Assembly: GCA_018806985.1 (NCBI GenBank)
Contig: JADANN010000183.1
Coordinates: 124,001-188,000, forward strand
Origin: Angiostrongylus vasorum
Lineage: Eukaryota > Nematoda > Chromadorea > Rhabditida > Metastrongylidae
Reading direction: 5' to 3'
Length of the DNA: 64,000 nt
In this document: in pieces, positions 11,555 through 23,039 of the stretch
Layout of the letters: every line of letters starts with the position of its first letter
Numbering within the stretch: the first letter of the stretch is position 1
Program-made: the position numbers and the translations under genes
The notes under the pieces: generated by a model
Database searches by the model: none
The model's input: only the letters and a program-made list of their open reading frames with translations
What the model was told of the DNA's origin: nothing

Positions 11555-11770
11555 AGAGAATAGCGCAGTTGTTAATGAGGCCGTCTAGCTGGAAGCAAAG
11601 GCGCTAGTTTGACCCACGTCCCAACCCTCTTCCAATCTAAGTGGGAACGCCTTAGTTCGGCTATTTCCAACATTGCAAAGAGAACTGGCTCGACCAGCAT
11701 TCTACGACATTCATAAACAAGACGAAATCCTCAAGCAACAGCTGAAACAACACGCGACCTTTTCGAAGAC
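11555..11770 (+). repeat. SINE family C-related, degraded
   Basis: A tRNA-like A box ('gaatagcgcagttgttaatg') and B-box-like 'tagtttgacccacg' are followed by the family C tail 'cgaccagcattctacgacat'. Confidence 0.65.
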
Positions 11771-11774
11771 CCAG

Positions 11775-12205
11775 CGTTCACGTTTCATTTACTGCCTACT
11801 AAAATTTTTCCAGGACAAGGTATTATGTGAAATGCAACCACAGTGATGGTGAGTCATTTGCAAAACTTCGGACCGCAGGAGTCCGCGGTGGGGATCGAAC
11901 CCTCTATTACTGTTCCCGAGGGCTAATGTATTCACCACCACATCATGCGACTCCTTCGTTTCGTCTTTCTTTCAGCTAGTTTTCTGTCTAACAGTACCGC
12001 CAGCAATCACCCGCCAACGGGATTGATCTGGAGAAAACAAATCGGCGTTGAACCCAGTTAAGCTGAAGCTGCGGTCGAAATCACAATGTCAGCTTTTCAT
12101 CTACTGCCTACTACAATTTTCACGACAGGCTATTATGTGAAATGTAACATAGTGATGCTGAGATATTTCCAACACTCCCGCCCCAAACACCTGTAGTCTG
12201 TGGTT
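11775..12205 (-). repeat. SINE family B, minus strand (one full copy plus fragment)
   Basis: In reverse complement, 11775-12095 covers most of family B, including 'tggtggtgaatacattagcc' and the B box 'agggttcgatccccacc'. 12100-12205 repeats the tail part. The start 'tttactgcctact' is the reverse of the family's A-rich 3' end. Confidence 0.75.
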
Positions 12206-13015
12206 TTGCCACTATCTCAGCATCACTGTGTTCGACGACCATTGTGAACGACGAATGTGAAGAAAACGAATCGAATTTAAGAAGTTCTGGGATCCGCACA
12301 GTAGATGTGATGACAGGTCATGTGCTATAAAAAAAACACTCAAAATAGCAATAGAACGTCATATTTCCAGAAGATCATTTGAAAAAACGAATTGACCCCA
12401 CAGACACTTAATTCTGGGAAGACAAAATTCTTTCAAAAATAAACGAGATTCTTCAGATTTTTCCACTGCCCATCAATGTTCCTATCAAAAAATAGAACAT
12501 AGAGCATTCTATGATGGTAATCGATTGTTGTTGTTAAGTGGATAACAAGCGTTGAGATTGTAGTGCGGAGAAAATGAGGACAGGTGACAAGTATAGTGCC
12601 ACAAAGAAACATACCCGTCTACAGCGTGAACCGATACCCAATTAATAGTTGTAAAACCAAATTTGACCCATCGAGATACAGAATGTGGAGGATAGAAATA
12701 TACGATGATTGCCGTGACGAAGAAAACCGCTTGTGTACAAGCCTAAAAAAATCAGTATTAAAGAAGGAATGACATTGTAAAGCAATTAAATACTAATGTC
12801 GAACAGGAACTGCACAAAGAGAGATAAACAGTTCGTGTCATACCTGTTTCAAAAACTTCACCTCGTAATCTTGACGTGATGGGCTCCAGCACAGATATTG
12901 TTGTTGCTCCGCAATCTGAACAACCAACTTAGTACTTATTCTCTTTGTATTTAGTTCTATTATGGTCATCATATTTTTCTTTACTTAGAAGTTTTTCAGA
13001 CACTGAAAAACTCAA
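12206..13015. other. Mostly unassigned, family C tail at the start
   Basis: 12237-12320 resembles the family C tail ('tgctgggatccgcac'-like). The rest is AT-rich with no recognised gene. A 62-codon ORF at 12584-12772 (+) is not supported. Confidence 0.35.
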
Positions 13016-13019
13016 TGGA

Positions 13020-13125
13020 TTATGATGCTGAGATATTTGCAAAACTCCGGACCGCAGGTGTCTTCGATGGGGATCAAACCCTTTATTCTTCTTTCTGGGG
13101 GCTGACGTGTTCACCACCATATTTC
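13020..13125 (-). repeat. SINE family B fragment, minus strand
   Basis: Contains 'gatgctgagatatttgcaaa', then 'actccggaccgcaggtgtct', then the B box region in reverse complement. About 100 bp. Confidence 0.7.
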
Positions 13126-13289
13126 ACACCAATGTAAGACTTGGTGAGGTTGTTTTCCATCAACAATTGAAGCAGTTATACGCTGCAGAACGACAAGTGT
13201 TTAAAGGATGCTGCTTATTGTGAGAATGAAATTTATGTATTCAATATTGCCTATTGAAGTTATGAAAGTGTTTGGCCGGGTAGATTGCG

Positions 13290-13730
13290 TGTCAATCTGA
13301 CCTCTTCAAGCTATGAAGAAGGCGAAACCTCGGAAACGTCAGCTATTGCTATTCAAAAATAAAGAAGAACTATTGAAGTAATAACCGCGTGACTGCTCAG
13401 GAAAAACTCTGCCTTAAAGGACTTCACTGCTCCTAGAAGTTTACAATTTTATGAAGTCGGCATAAGCAAACGTGTTTCTCAATGGAAAAGTGTGCCAGAT
13501 GAGGTTTCCTCATTCGAGCGGTGCTCTAGTGAAGAAAATCCTAGTAGATACGACGACGAAGACACCAGAGGAAGAGTACGAACGACTGTGAACACCGATG
13601 AATTAAGTTTAACACATAACGTCCAAAGTTCTTGTGTGCAATGGATGCCGGTGCTGGACTGGACGAACCACGCACCACCCAGTTCATCATTTTTCAGTGG
13701 TTTATTTCGCTACTGCGAACATTTCTAACA
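13290..13730 (+). repeat. Diverged PLE terminal fragments
   Basis: 13310-13344 is a hammerhead-like motif with a disrupted stem II (GGC against a mutated partner), followed by an 'aataaagaagaac' tail. 13485-13620 matches the minus-strand repeat at 3690-3870 ('tacgacgacgaaga'). The 78-codon ORF is a repeat translation. Confidence 0.5.
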
Positions 13731-14149
13731 TAATTTTGACTTCGACCAATAGAAAGTCAGCATAGATTTTATGTTAGGTGTCGCTCGTGTAAAGCTATTT
13801 TCTACATTTAATTATATCTAGCTTACATAACTAGACATGCCACACTATGAGGATCCCAGTAATTGTATCATTAACTTCGTTCCGCCGCATCGATATTCCA
13901 TGAAGGTGTTCAGATATGGTGCGGGTTTAGCTGCTGCTTGAGGAATAGTTTGTGAAAATGATCGAATAATGATTTAGGTCATTCTAGCTGGAATCTTGGG
14001 ATAGCCGCGCTAGCACGTATGTAAGCCTTCCTTAACGTGTACATGTGTTTTTATGGTTTAGTGTACGCGCCACCTTTTGTAGATTGGACAGAGCTGCTCC
14101 CAGACAACTCTGGCACCAATTTCACACACTTGCACACATATACAGACAC

Positions 14150-14221
14150 ACCTAAAGACACACACACATACTAATACTAAAACATGCAAGCATATATATA
14201 TATATATATATATACATATAT
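14150..14221. repeat. (CA)/(TA) microsatellite abutting a SINE
   Basis: An 'acacacacata' stretch, then about 12 TA units, ending directly at the 3' end of the minus-strand SINE at 14222. Confidence 0.85.
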
Positions 14222-14500
14222 AAAGATAAAGCTTACAGCATTGATCAATCCCTGAGGGGATATATCCATACCTCCGACTTAATCATCTATCGTTAAAGGT
14301 GATTGAATGCACATCTGGCCAATACAGTGACTCGAGGTGACTTGCCGATCTATCGAGTCATTTCTGCTACCCTCTTAGAAAGGTCTGGTACCAATTTGCC
14401 GAACAAAGAACGATGGCTTGGTGAGCCTAGGGCGAGGGATCGAACCCATGTGTATTGATGGCCACCTTTAAGCACAGCGCTACCTGTGCCCTTTCTCCAT
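14222..14500 (-). repeat. SINE family A, minus strand
   Basis: The reverse complement shows a degraded head ('gcacaggtagcgctgtgctt'), 'gggttcgatccctcgccc' and the family body and tail. The TA tract lies at its 3' end. Confidence 0.8.
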
Positions 14501-15975
14501 ACGTGTTCGTATATATGGCTATATATACACTCACAAACCGACCTGCTTGTTATATATACGAATCCGATAAAGAGTAACAGAATCGAGGAATACAATAATA
14601 CAGATCAAAACACCGAACGTTGGTAAGTTTGTTGGGAAAGGAATCGCCGGACATCTTTTGTTAAGCACTATTCCAAAACGCCAGTAATCAGCACGATATT
14701 GAAAATTACATGAGTCTGAAAATAATTTCAGTATTGGGTGACAAATATTTGATTTTCCCAACGAGTATTTCATGTCTATAATCTCTCACAGTAAGTCACT
14801 CAGATGAGATAACAAATCTGCTCAATTCAAGGATTTTATTAAAAAGGTTTGTGTTTGCTTAAGGCTAGTGACGAGCGGGCCTTCACTGCTTTATAACGAA
14901 AAGCATAGGGCTTCTTTCATGAGTGCCGATTTAATGTCTCTTTCTCTATTTCTGCGTTCAAGTTTCGTTAAGCTGGTTAGCTCGAATGCTCTCATCCTTT
15001 TAAGCGTTAAACGTTTACTTTTACGAATTTTCTATCTGAAACTAGTTGTAGGTCACTTAATATGTAATCCATCATTGTATTTCATTTCTCCTCATATTAT
15101 CGTTGATATTATCCATCTGATAAGAAAATCTGAAACCATGAAGTGTTTGTTTTATGACGCTATGACATCAAAAAACTCATCTCGATGGTTATCGAAGCCT
15201 AGGAGTTTTATGGGTGCCTAACACCGAAGTAGAACTATTGGTTCACCTTAGAAGGGCCTCATAAGCTAAGCAGGAGTTCGGCATTTTCGTCTAAGTTCCG
15301 GTTAAGAGCATAAACAATACCAGGAATCCGCAAGAGTGACTTTCTGTTAACCTCGGAATTGATTGATAATTCGCTGATTTTCTTCATTAAACAGACACGA
15401 GGTTGGTGTTGTATAATTTATTAGGATACAATAGCTCCTAATACCGGGAATCACAGTTGTTCCAGTAACAACTAGTCGCATGGTGATGGATACCCGGAAT
15501 GGTCTACGGTGACCACTTGAGAACACCCATCATGGCTGTATGACTTTCTGAAAGTTTTTCAGTGAACGTATGTAGCGATGCCGTCCAACAAGCGTAAAAC
15601 TCCAGTCCTACCAAAAACCCTCTTACATTGTGGGGAAGTTGGGACCAGAGTTGTTTTGGATCACCTCGCCTGCCAGTCCTCAAGTGGCAGCCGAAATCAT
15701 ACGTAAGTCAAAAGATCTACGTAGATGATGGATTTGAGAAGAGTAATAGCATGTGTTCAAAATGGAAAAAAAACCAGTGAAGTTTCCTAGTTTAGCTTGG
15801 CACTTTCCCGTGTTTTTTTTCAACTTATCGTCTCATAGGTACGTTTCTGTACATAGGGATTACTTGCCTCCAATTATCTTAATAAATGCGAAGATTAAAT
15901 AAGTCTGTTTTCAGAAGCGTTTCAATAAATATTGCTAGCTACATGCTGGATCAGAATCAGAAACAAACTGCTCAC
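14501..15975. other. No clear gene; one 117-codon ORF
   Basis: 14868-15221 (+) is open for 117 codons, rich in leucine and serine, with hydrophobic patches but no recognised domain or splice context. A PLE terminal fragment may lie near 15340-15420 ('gttaacctcgg'). Confidence 0.25.
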
Positions 15976-18430
15976 CAAATCCATAAATAAGGACCACTGG
16001 AATCGTTGACACCAGCCATACTAAAGTAATTAGCCCAATCGTATTGTGAAGCCTAAATGAAAAGGAGTCAGATCCAGTCCTTCACTACTTTCGTGACCCT
16101 GGTATTACTATTGATCTGTTATTCTACAATGAATTCTATCTTTACGCCAAATAATAATATAGATACTGTAATTTTTCATTTCCTTTGTTCCTTCCTTTCT
16201 TCAGGTTTAATTGGATAGTTTTCAATGAATGTGCGATGCCAATAATATGAGCGATTTCTGAATGGATATGGGAGAGATGTCCGCTGTGTCGTTAATACAT
16301 TTAATGTTATTATGCCAATATTTTTTACGACGTATCATTAACGTGAAAATGAATTCAATCCAAAAGATTACAAGGAAGAAAGAACGTGGGATCAAAAAAC
16401 AGTTAAAAAACTGAACTATGAGTTCTGCTCTAAACCACACCGAGTGCGACACGGTGGCGTTGGTGTTGACAACGATAGCACTTTTTTCCCCAGAAGATAA
16501 GTTATAGTCGTCAGTTACTGACTAAAAAAACTCACGTGAAAATCCGTCGATAACGAAGTGGTAGGTAAATAGCGCAAAATCTGTTCAGTGAGATCACTGT
16601 GTGTGAATACAATGAGACTTCAAACGACATTATCAAAATGACACCACAGTAATGCGAATACTTTTTTCATTACATCGATATCACTGAAATATCAACTAGT
16701 AGACGAAAACGATCTCCTCCCTCACTTCATTCACCGGGAAAAGCAAATATTCTGCAACCTTCTTCTTCTTTTCTTAGTATAAGTTGTCATTGACACTGAT
16801 CAATTTCCGAAAAACAACGTAAAAGAAGCTTTCTTTTGAGAGACAAAACCGACTTCACTTGTTAAGATAGGAAGGTATGAAGCGCTAAATACTTTTTTAA
16901 AAAAGGGGGAACTAGTTTTTCGATATGATACAGTAAAGATATTTCAGCACTTTCATGATTCCACCATCAAAAAGGAAGTATTCCCAAGTGTCGGATTGAA
17001 TCTGATGCACAACAGGGTGGTTACCCGTTGGATGTGGCCACATAAACACTAAGGAGCTCGAAATTTCTAATTGGTAGATCGGCTTTCAATAAACTAATGT
17101 GATGAACGGCTATCACCCTTGAGACGTAGCTAGCTGCGCCAACTACAGCCTAACTCTCTCCAGTGGAACTCCACAAACTATGGAAATTTAGTGGGTCTGT
17201 TCAGTATTAGTAGTCTACTTTGTAGGAAGGCTAAATCGGGATTTGAGGATTGGAAAATAAGCGATTTGTTAATGTCCGTTGGAAGTATGATTGGAAGGCA
17301 TGGATGTGGATAGGGGTGGATGATGGCTTGAATCAGACCGTTTGCGTACGAATCATAGTATTTAGAGACACCTCGTTAAAAGTGTCATTATGACTTTCGA
17401 AAAATCACAATAACTTCCAAGTTTGAAGATTTTAAAGTAACAAAAAGGAAAACCAAAATGCTAAGATTATGGTGGAGAGCAATATATAGTTTTATACCTA
17501 AGAAATACTCACAAAAATACCATCGGCGAGAAATAAAAAGGAGAAAAAGACAGAGGTGAATAGCGTTCCCGATCGCTTGGTTTGTGATGAGATGGCCAAA
17601 TGGATTTGCCATTGAAGGAAGACGAAGAACGAATAGGAAGACTAAACAGTTCACCACCACGCCGAATGTAGAAATCTATAACGGATTAGATTTCCGAACT
17701 ATGTTAACCGTACAGAAGAGCATGATGACTTTTCATTAGGGCATAAAATTAAAAGATATAACAATTGGCATTCATCAATCCCTGCAGGATGCGCCATGCA
17801 ATCGAATTCATTGCACATCGTAATAGATTGTTGAATGCATATCTGCCCTAAAGAATGACTTGATGTGGGTTCGTGATGTATCAAGTCAGTTCTGATATCC
17901 TCTCATACAAACAGTGGTACCAAATTGTTGATCCCGGAGAGATGGAAGGCTTGGTAAGCCATGGAACGAGAACGAAACCAATGACTACGTGTGCACTTGC
18001 ACTCCTAACTTTTGTGTGACTCACTCTCTCTTTCTTAGAGTTGAAGGCTAAAGTTTTATGCTCACGACTAATCCAATGGATGCACGACATTTTTTGAATC
18101 ATATTTGTGAATTTATTGGTGATATGTGATTGAAAATTCTCGTTTTTCTTTTTCTCTCATTGATTTATCTTCGACGTGATTACTAAGTGCAGTCACTGTA
18201 ATGGGAAGATCGTCTAACCATGGACTGAAAAGTTTTTCTTTTCAACTTGTTATCTTTTTGGTTTCTTAGTAACCAATAGATACCAGTGAACAACTTACTG
18301 AAAATAATCACTGTTATTTAAAAAATCATCCAGAAAGTAGTGAAAAAAAGGAATTTTCGGGGATTGTGCTTACCACAAAGACGACTGCAGCGGCAATTTG
18401 ATAATCCTGGATTTCTCCTAACACAGCCAT
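15976..18430 (-). CDS. SRX-family 7TM chemoreceptor, 5' half only
   Basis: Exons seen: 18430-18374 (starts MAVLGEIQDYQIAAAV), 17675-17513, 16660-16536 and 16052-15976. Exon 1 joins exon 2 in phase 0 to give ...AVVFV-ISTFGVVVNCLVF (TM1). Exon 2 continues with NPFGHLITNQAIGNAI (loop and TM2). Exon 3 encodes VISLNRFCAIYLPLRY, the signature at the end of TM3, and joins exon 4 in phase 2 to give TLHNTIGLITLVWLVSTIP (TM4). The 'FG.L...QAIGNAI' and 'SLNRFCAI..PLRY' patterns are those of nematode SRX serpentine receptors, usually sensory GPCRs of about 300 aa. The exon 2-exon 3 join is not resolved: the reading frame upstream of exon 3 meets stops, so a small exon is missing or the gene is damaged. 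TM5-TM7 exons were not found. A SINE occupies intron 1, and the 76-codon ORF at 16222-16452 lies in intron 3. This may be a truncated receptor or a pseudogene. Confidence 0.7.
17745..18010 (-). repeat. SINE family A in srx intron 1
   Basis: The reverse complement shows the body and tail of family A ('tgcatggcgcatcctgcagg' and 'gattgatgaatgcc'). The tRNA-like head is eroded. Confidence 0.75.
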
Positions 18431-19435
18431 TTTTGAAGATGATGATAACGTCAACAGATTTCGAGTAGTGGTGAACGACGTCAGGTCGAATCACAGTAGA
18501 AATTATCCGTAACGATTGAATATCGATTGAGAGAGGAATAGAATCGCCGGTAATATCCCAGAAAACTTTAATGATAGGAAGAAAACGAGTCCAGTTAAAC
18601 AGTAACTAACAAGCGAATTAGTTTTTTCAAAACACGAAATTAGAGAATATATCTTGGTCTATGGGATTTCCAGAAAATTTGGATGGATGTAAACATTCGA
18701 GCAATATTTTCAACTTATATCACTCAACGATTATGGGCATGAGTTGGTGTAAATACTCAGGTACCTTGGACTAATCTAATCTAATGAACGAATCCCTTTT
18801 ATAGCTTATGGCAAATAAAATTCAAGGCCATGTGAGGAAATCAGCAGTCTTCATCGAATCATTTCCTTTCTTTTACCATTTATTTCTCTAAAACGATGCC
18901 CTATGGAACTATGATGGATGTACTTGTCTCAACAACGGTCCATTTTCGAAATCTCAGGATGGTGATTTTTTTGTGAGCTGCAAAAAAGTCACGCTAGATG
19001 AAAATCTTCCCAAGGGTAAATAGGTTTCTTTAAAAACGGAGGTGATATTCCAAGAAAAGTTTGCTTTTAGATAAGTTCTTCAGAGGAAGGTTAAACTACT
19101 TTGGACGACCCTAATAGTGAGTAGAATCATCTGCTGTACAGTAAGGTACGCAACCCATCTTCAGGATCAGATGGAGATGAGACAATGGGGAGAGAGAAGG
19201 CGATCCGCTCGTAGTTTCTCAGTTACACTTATACAACGTGTGCATGGAAGCACCGATTAGATTAAAGAGAACTAAATTACTCACTAACTGAAAAAGGACA
19301 AATCTCTTAATCAGTGCAATAAGTATTAACGAGTTGAGTGTCTCTTAATAAGTGCAGTATTACCGAGTTGAATGTTCTTTAATATAGGCCACATTGGTCT
19401 TTGTTTCCTGCAATTGTTTACCGTGTCTAAGTACA
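18431..19435. other. No recognised feature
   Basis: Presumed 5' flank of the srx gene followed by unassigned AT-rich DNA. No ORF over 60 codons or repeat copy stands out. Confidence 0.35.
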
Positions 19436-19439
19436 GATA

Positions 19440-19710
19440 TTATTTACTAACTTTTATTTACTGCCTATTCTTTCGTCAGGTTATTCCGGCTGATGGGTGA
19501 CTTCTTATAAATATCACCGATAAAGTAAAAACTGGCTGAGAGAAAGGCAAAGCAAGAAACTCGGCCGAGGTGGTTGCTATCAGATGAGCCTCCGGTAGGG
19601 GATAATCGCGAATCGTAAGCTTAGCTGAGGTTCTCAGTATTGCTCGTATCTCAACGTCACTGTTGATATTTCACAAAAAATATGACCACGGGATGGCTCA
19701 CATTGCAATT
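19440..19710. repeat. SINE family B, highly degraded
   Basis: It begins 'tttactgcctattctttcg' and holds 'ggctgagagaaaggcaaagc', 'gggataatcgcgaatcg' and 'ctcaacgtcactg', in rearranged family B order. Confidence 0.5.
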
Positions 19711-20210
19711 TTCTAGTCGTCAGAGAGATAAGACACTAATACGACGAAATATTTACATGGTTGCTTTTACTTCCTCAATGCTGAAGAACATGAAATAATG
19801 TGAAAATGGTGTTGATATTTCTGGATAAACCTTATTCATGATAATATTTCAAATGCATTATTTTCCTATTGGTACAACACATGTAAATCAGATACTTGCT
19901 AACAGCATGTAACGAAGGAAACTATCTAGATGTATCAACGTCGGGCTAAAAATTACAGGTGAGCACCGTGCAATGGGCATTTAGTTGAGAAAAGGATCAA
20001 TTATGCGGAATGGATATTCAGCCAAGCACTCGTTTGAACCTTGAAGACAAGCACACAAAAAGTTCTTCAAAAGCCATCTGTCCTCCCACTGATCGCAAGT
20101 GACTTAAAAGGGAGGTGGAAATGTCTCTTTTCGTCCATGTCACGTACCCGAGTTAAAAAAAAGAGTTAGACACAAGCGGTATCACTGTTTGTTTTTTCCA
20201 TCTCATAGGA

Positions 20211-20307
20211 TCGTTGTGAAAAATCGTGGTTATACCCTTGACACCGGTGGTATGGAATCAGTAACAGCTCTTCTCACGTGTTATCATGGATCTCATGTCC
20301 TGTAAAC
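20211..20307 (+). CDS. Isolated exon-like stretch, weak SH2-like pattern
   Basis: The acceptor 'tctcatag' is followed by an open stretch encoding IVVKNRGYTLDTGGMESV and ALLTCYHGSHVL, then TAA. The 'GY.LD....ESV..LL..YHGSH' spacing resembles the C-terminal half of an SH2 domain in nematode non-receptor tyrosine kinases. No other SH2 or kinase exon was found nearby, so it could be a gene relic or coincidence. Confidence 0.22.
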
Positions 20308-20625
20308 CGTCTTTTTGATATACTAGCGTTTGCGATTTTCTCTTTCGTATGAGATAGTCCTAGCACAATGGCATACTCTCATTTACTAGTTCCAAATGTA
20401 CTTGCTCTGCGATATAATTCTCACTGGATATGACATTACGTGACAATGTGTTAAGGCAGAAAGTGCAGAAGTTTGTTGGTTGCATTAGAGACCAAAGATG
20501 AGCAAGGTAAAGAAGGAGGCAATTAGACGGATTCAACCTTTCATTTTTTTACATAAAATCTCTATTTGATACTTTTTCAAAGAGATCCTTCATCATGCTT
20601 ACTCAGTATCTATGTTTAAGAGGCG

Positions 20626-20997
20626 TATATAAGGAAGTGTAATCTTAAGTCGGTGAGAGCAGGCAATCATGTGGATGTTCCTTGCCTTTTTACGACATCC
20701 TCAATGGCTCTGTATTCGCCATAAGTCGTTCGCTAACTCATGCTCAACTCCAAAGCTAAATTCTTCGCTGTGCTTAGTTCATGAAGCAGATATATTCAAA
20801 GGTGATCCCCGATGTCACCGCCCATGGGTTGTTTCATGTATCTATAGATTATTGCCGTAATCTAAATGCAAGATAGCTCGCCCTTGCGCTGAAATTTCAC
20901 TGCTCTCTTAGCATCCGTCCAATTAACACGACCGTAGAAGTTCTTCTTCAAGTTTCTGGTGAAAGGTCACAGGATTACCTTATCGAGCACTAGTGAG
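20626..20997 (+). CDS. Possible short gene with TATA box; weak ligand-gated-channel-like exon
   Basis: A TATATAAG at about 20628-20635 lies roughly 35 bp upstream of an ATG at 20669, opening a 63-codon ORF (MWMFLAFLRHPQW...) with a DPRCHRP motif near its end. Downstream, the acceptor 'ctcttag' and donor 'gtgagg' bound an open exon (about 20911-20991) encoding IRPINTTVEVLLQVSGERSQDYLIEHY. The 'RP..NTTV.V.L.VS......DY..E.Y' pattern resembles the early extracellular part of Cys-loop ligand-gated channels. No further channel exons were found. The join is unproven and the call tentative. Confidence 0.2.
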
Positions 20998-21164
20998 GTA
21001 AACTTCCTGCCTCTCGTTTAGAAGATGCACCAAACTGCTTTCTTCGTCATCTCCACTTAATTGCATGTTTGAAGTCGAACCTACGCGGAACATATATGGG
21101 TGCGTTAACACATCAGACGAATGTATTTATGTGGGTATTTTCACAGAAAAAAAAGCGCACGGCG

Positions 21165-21720
21165 CTCGGGGTTGGTCAATCCCCTGAAAGAGGCACCATG
21201 ACTTCATGACTTCTGAGACATCGCAGTGCTGGTTGGACGCGCATGTGGCCTATAGAGTGACTTGACCATAGGTGGCCTGCCGATATATCTAGTTAGTGTC
21301 GATTTTGCTCCCCAGCTCATTCCCGTTGATGCATGATTGATGACAGCAACGACAAATTAAAAACAAGGCCGAGAAAAAGGCAAAGCAAGAGCCTTCAATG
21401 ATTTATTGAATTGCATGTGAGCAACCAGAAACGGTAATCGCCTGTTCGAAAAGCAACTCAGATCCCGGATTTTGCACATATCTCAGCATCCATGCGGTTG
21501 CATCTCACTTCGTATCATGCCTTGAGAAAAGAATAGGCACTAAATAAAACTTAAGACATTGTTTATTAAGCGTGTTTGTCCTCCCAGACAAGTTTGGTCT
21601 TAATTTGTCAACCTCGGATGGATAGAAGGCTTCGTAAGCCCATGGCGCGTAGTCGAGCCAGCAACTGATCGAGTATTTCTTGGAGTGCATCCGCAATCAC
21701 TGCACCTTTCATGGCAACTA
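21165..21720 (-). repeat. SINE family A interrupted by a family B SINE
   Basis: 21165-21300 is the tail half and 21560-21720 the head half of one minus-strand family A element. They are split by a plus-strand family B copy (about 21305-21545, with 'agctcattcccgttgatg' and 'gagaaaaaggcaaagcaaga'). Confidence 0.65.
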
Positions 21721-21821
21721 GACTAGGTAGGAAAATTAACTTATACCGAAGGACTACAAGAGCGTGTAATAGCACACAATTCTATAGAAATTTCTAGGCT
21801 TACGTTCAACAATTTTTTCTA

Positions 21822-22150
21822 GGATGGAGGGAGTGCAGTAGTTAGTGATGCACTCCATCAGGAAGCAAGGTGCTGCTTAGACCCCTTCTTTAACGCTTTT
21901 CTCCAATCCGTGAGAAGGCTCAGCTCGGCTATCTCCAAGATTGCAAGGATAATCTACTCGACCGGGATTCTAAGATATTCGACACAAAGAAGAGAAAATC
22001 CTGAAGCAGCAGCCGAAGCAACACGCGAACTGTTCGAAGATCATTGTGAAGGATGAAGGCGAGGAAAACGAACCGAATGGAAGAAGTGCTGGGATTCACA
22101 CAGTAGATGTGATGGCAGGTTGTAAAAAATAGTGAAAAAAAGTTCAACAG
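21822..22150 (+). repeat. SINE family C-related copy
   Basis: A tRNA-like start 'gagtgcagtagttagtgatg', then 'ttgcaaggataatctactcg' and the tail 'gtgctgggattcacacagta'. Minus-strand ORFs across 21929-22432 are shadows of this and flanking DNA. Confidence 0.6.
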
Positions 22151-22429
22151 CTGCGTATCGAGTTAAAAAGTCGTGGGATTTTTTAAAGCTAAAGATATAA
22201 GAAGAACATGCGGAACGAAAGAGTATCCAGTAGCAAATCGAGAATTCCAGAAACCAAGTAGCCCATTCGGTAATGCTTCGGACTCTACACAAGTAAAGGT
22301 CACTTGAATATCTGCACAAAGAGGGAAAAAAAGTGTGCTCGATTGCACGAAACAGCGATTTTGAACAGCCAGAAGTAACTCGTCTCCAATGTACATCCAC
22401 AATCCCCTCTGAAAAACACATGGCCTAGC

Positions 22430-22800
22430 CACAGTGCTGCTGCGATATTCGGAAAACTCCGAACCATTGGAGTTTGTGGTGGGGAACGAACGTGTTATTA
22501 CCTTTTCAGGAGGCTAACGCGTTCACCAGTCCACCACACCATCCCCAGATCAATCCCGTTAACGGGTCATTGCTGATGGCATGGTCGATAGAACTTTCTG
22601 AGAGACAGGGGGAACGAAGCACCCGCATGGCGTGGTGGTGAATACGCGTTAACCTCCTGAAAGGGTAATAGTGCCTCCTTTCCCACACTGCAAACATCTG
22701 CGGTGCGGAAATATCTCACCATCATTTTGGTTAAGTCACACATAATAACCTGCCGTGAAAAATTTGTAATAGGCACTAAATAAAAAAGTTAACACAGGGC
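22430..22800. repeat. Two opposed SINE family B copies
   Basis: 22430-22545 is a minus-orientation copy and 22552-22795 a plus-orientation copy. They meet near 22548. The plus copy shows 'cccgcatggcgtggtggtga' and ends 'tttgtaataggcactaaata'. Confidence 0.75.
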
Positions 22801-23039
22801 CTAGCCTTCAGTCGTATTAATAAACAGCTCTTTTAAGCCTTCACCGTTTCCTATGAGTTTTCCACTGGCGTTTCCACGTAGATAGCAACAGCAGAGAGTT
22901 TACGCAGATGGGTAATGTACCTCTCACACATTAAAACATCAGTCTGAGAATGTTTTCAACCACGTATGAAAACGATGCATTCCCTTCTTGCGGTTCATTC
23001 TTTGACTTTTTGGAGACTGTTCAAAATAGTTCCCAAGAT

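Noticed and set aside
16222..16452. Hydrophobic 76-codon ORF as a further srx exon
   Set aside because: The flanking exons (16660-16536 and 16052-15976) already join in phase without it, and it lacks SRX signatures.
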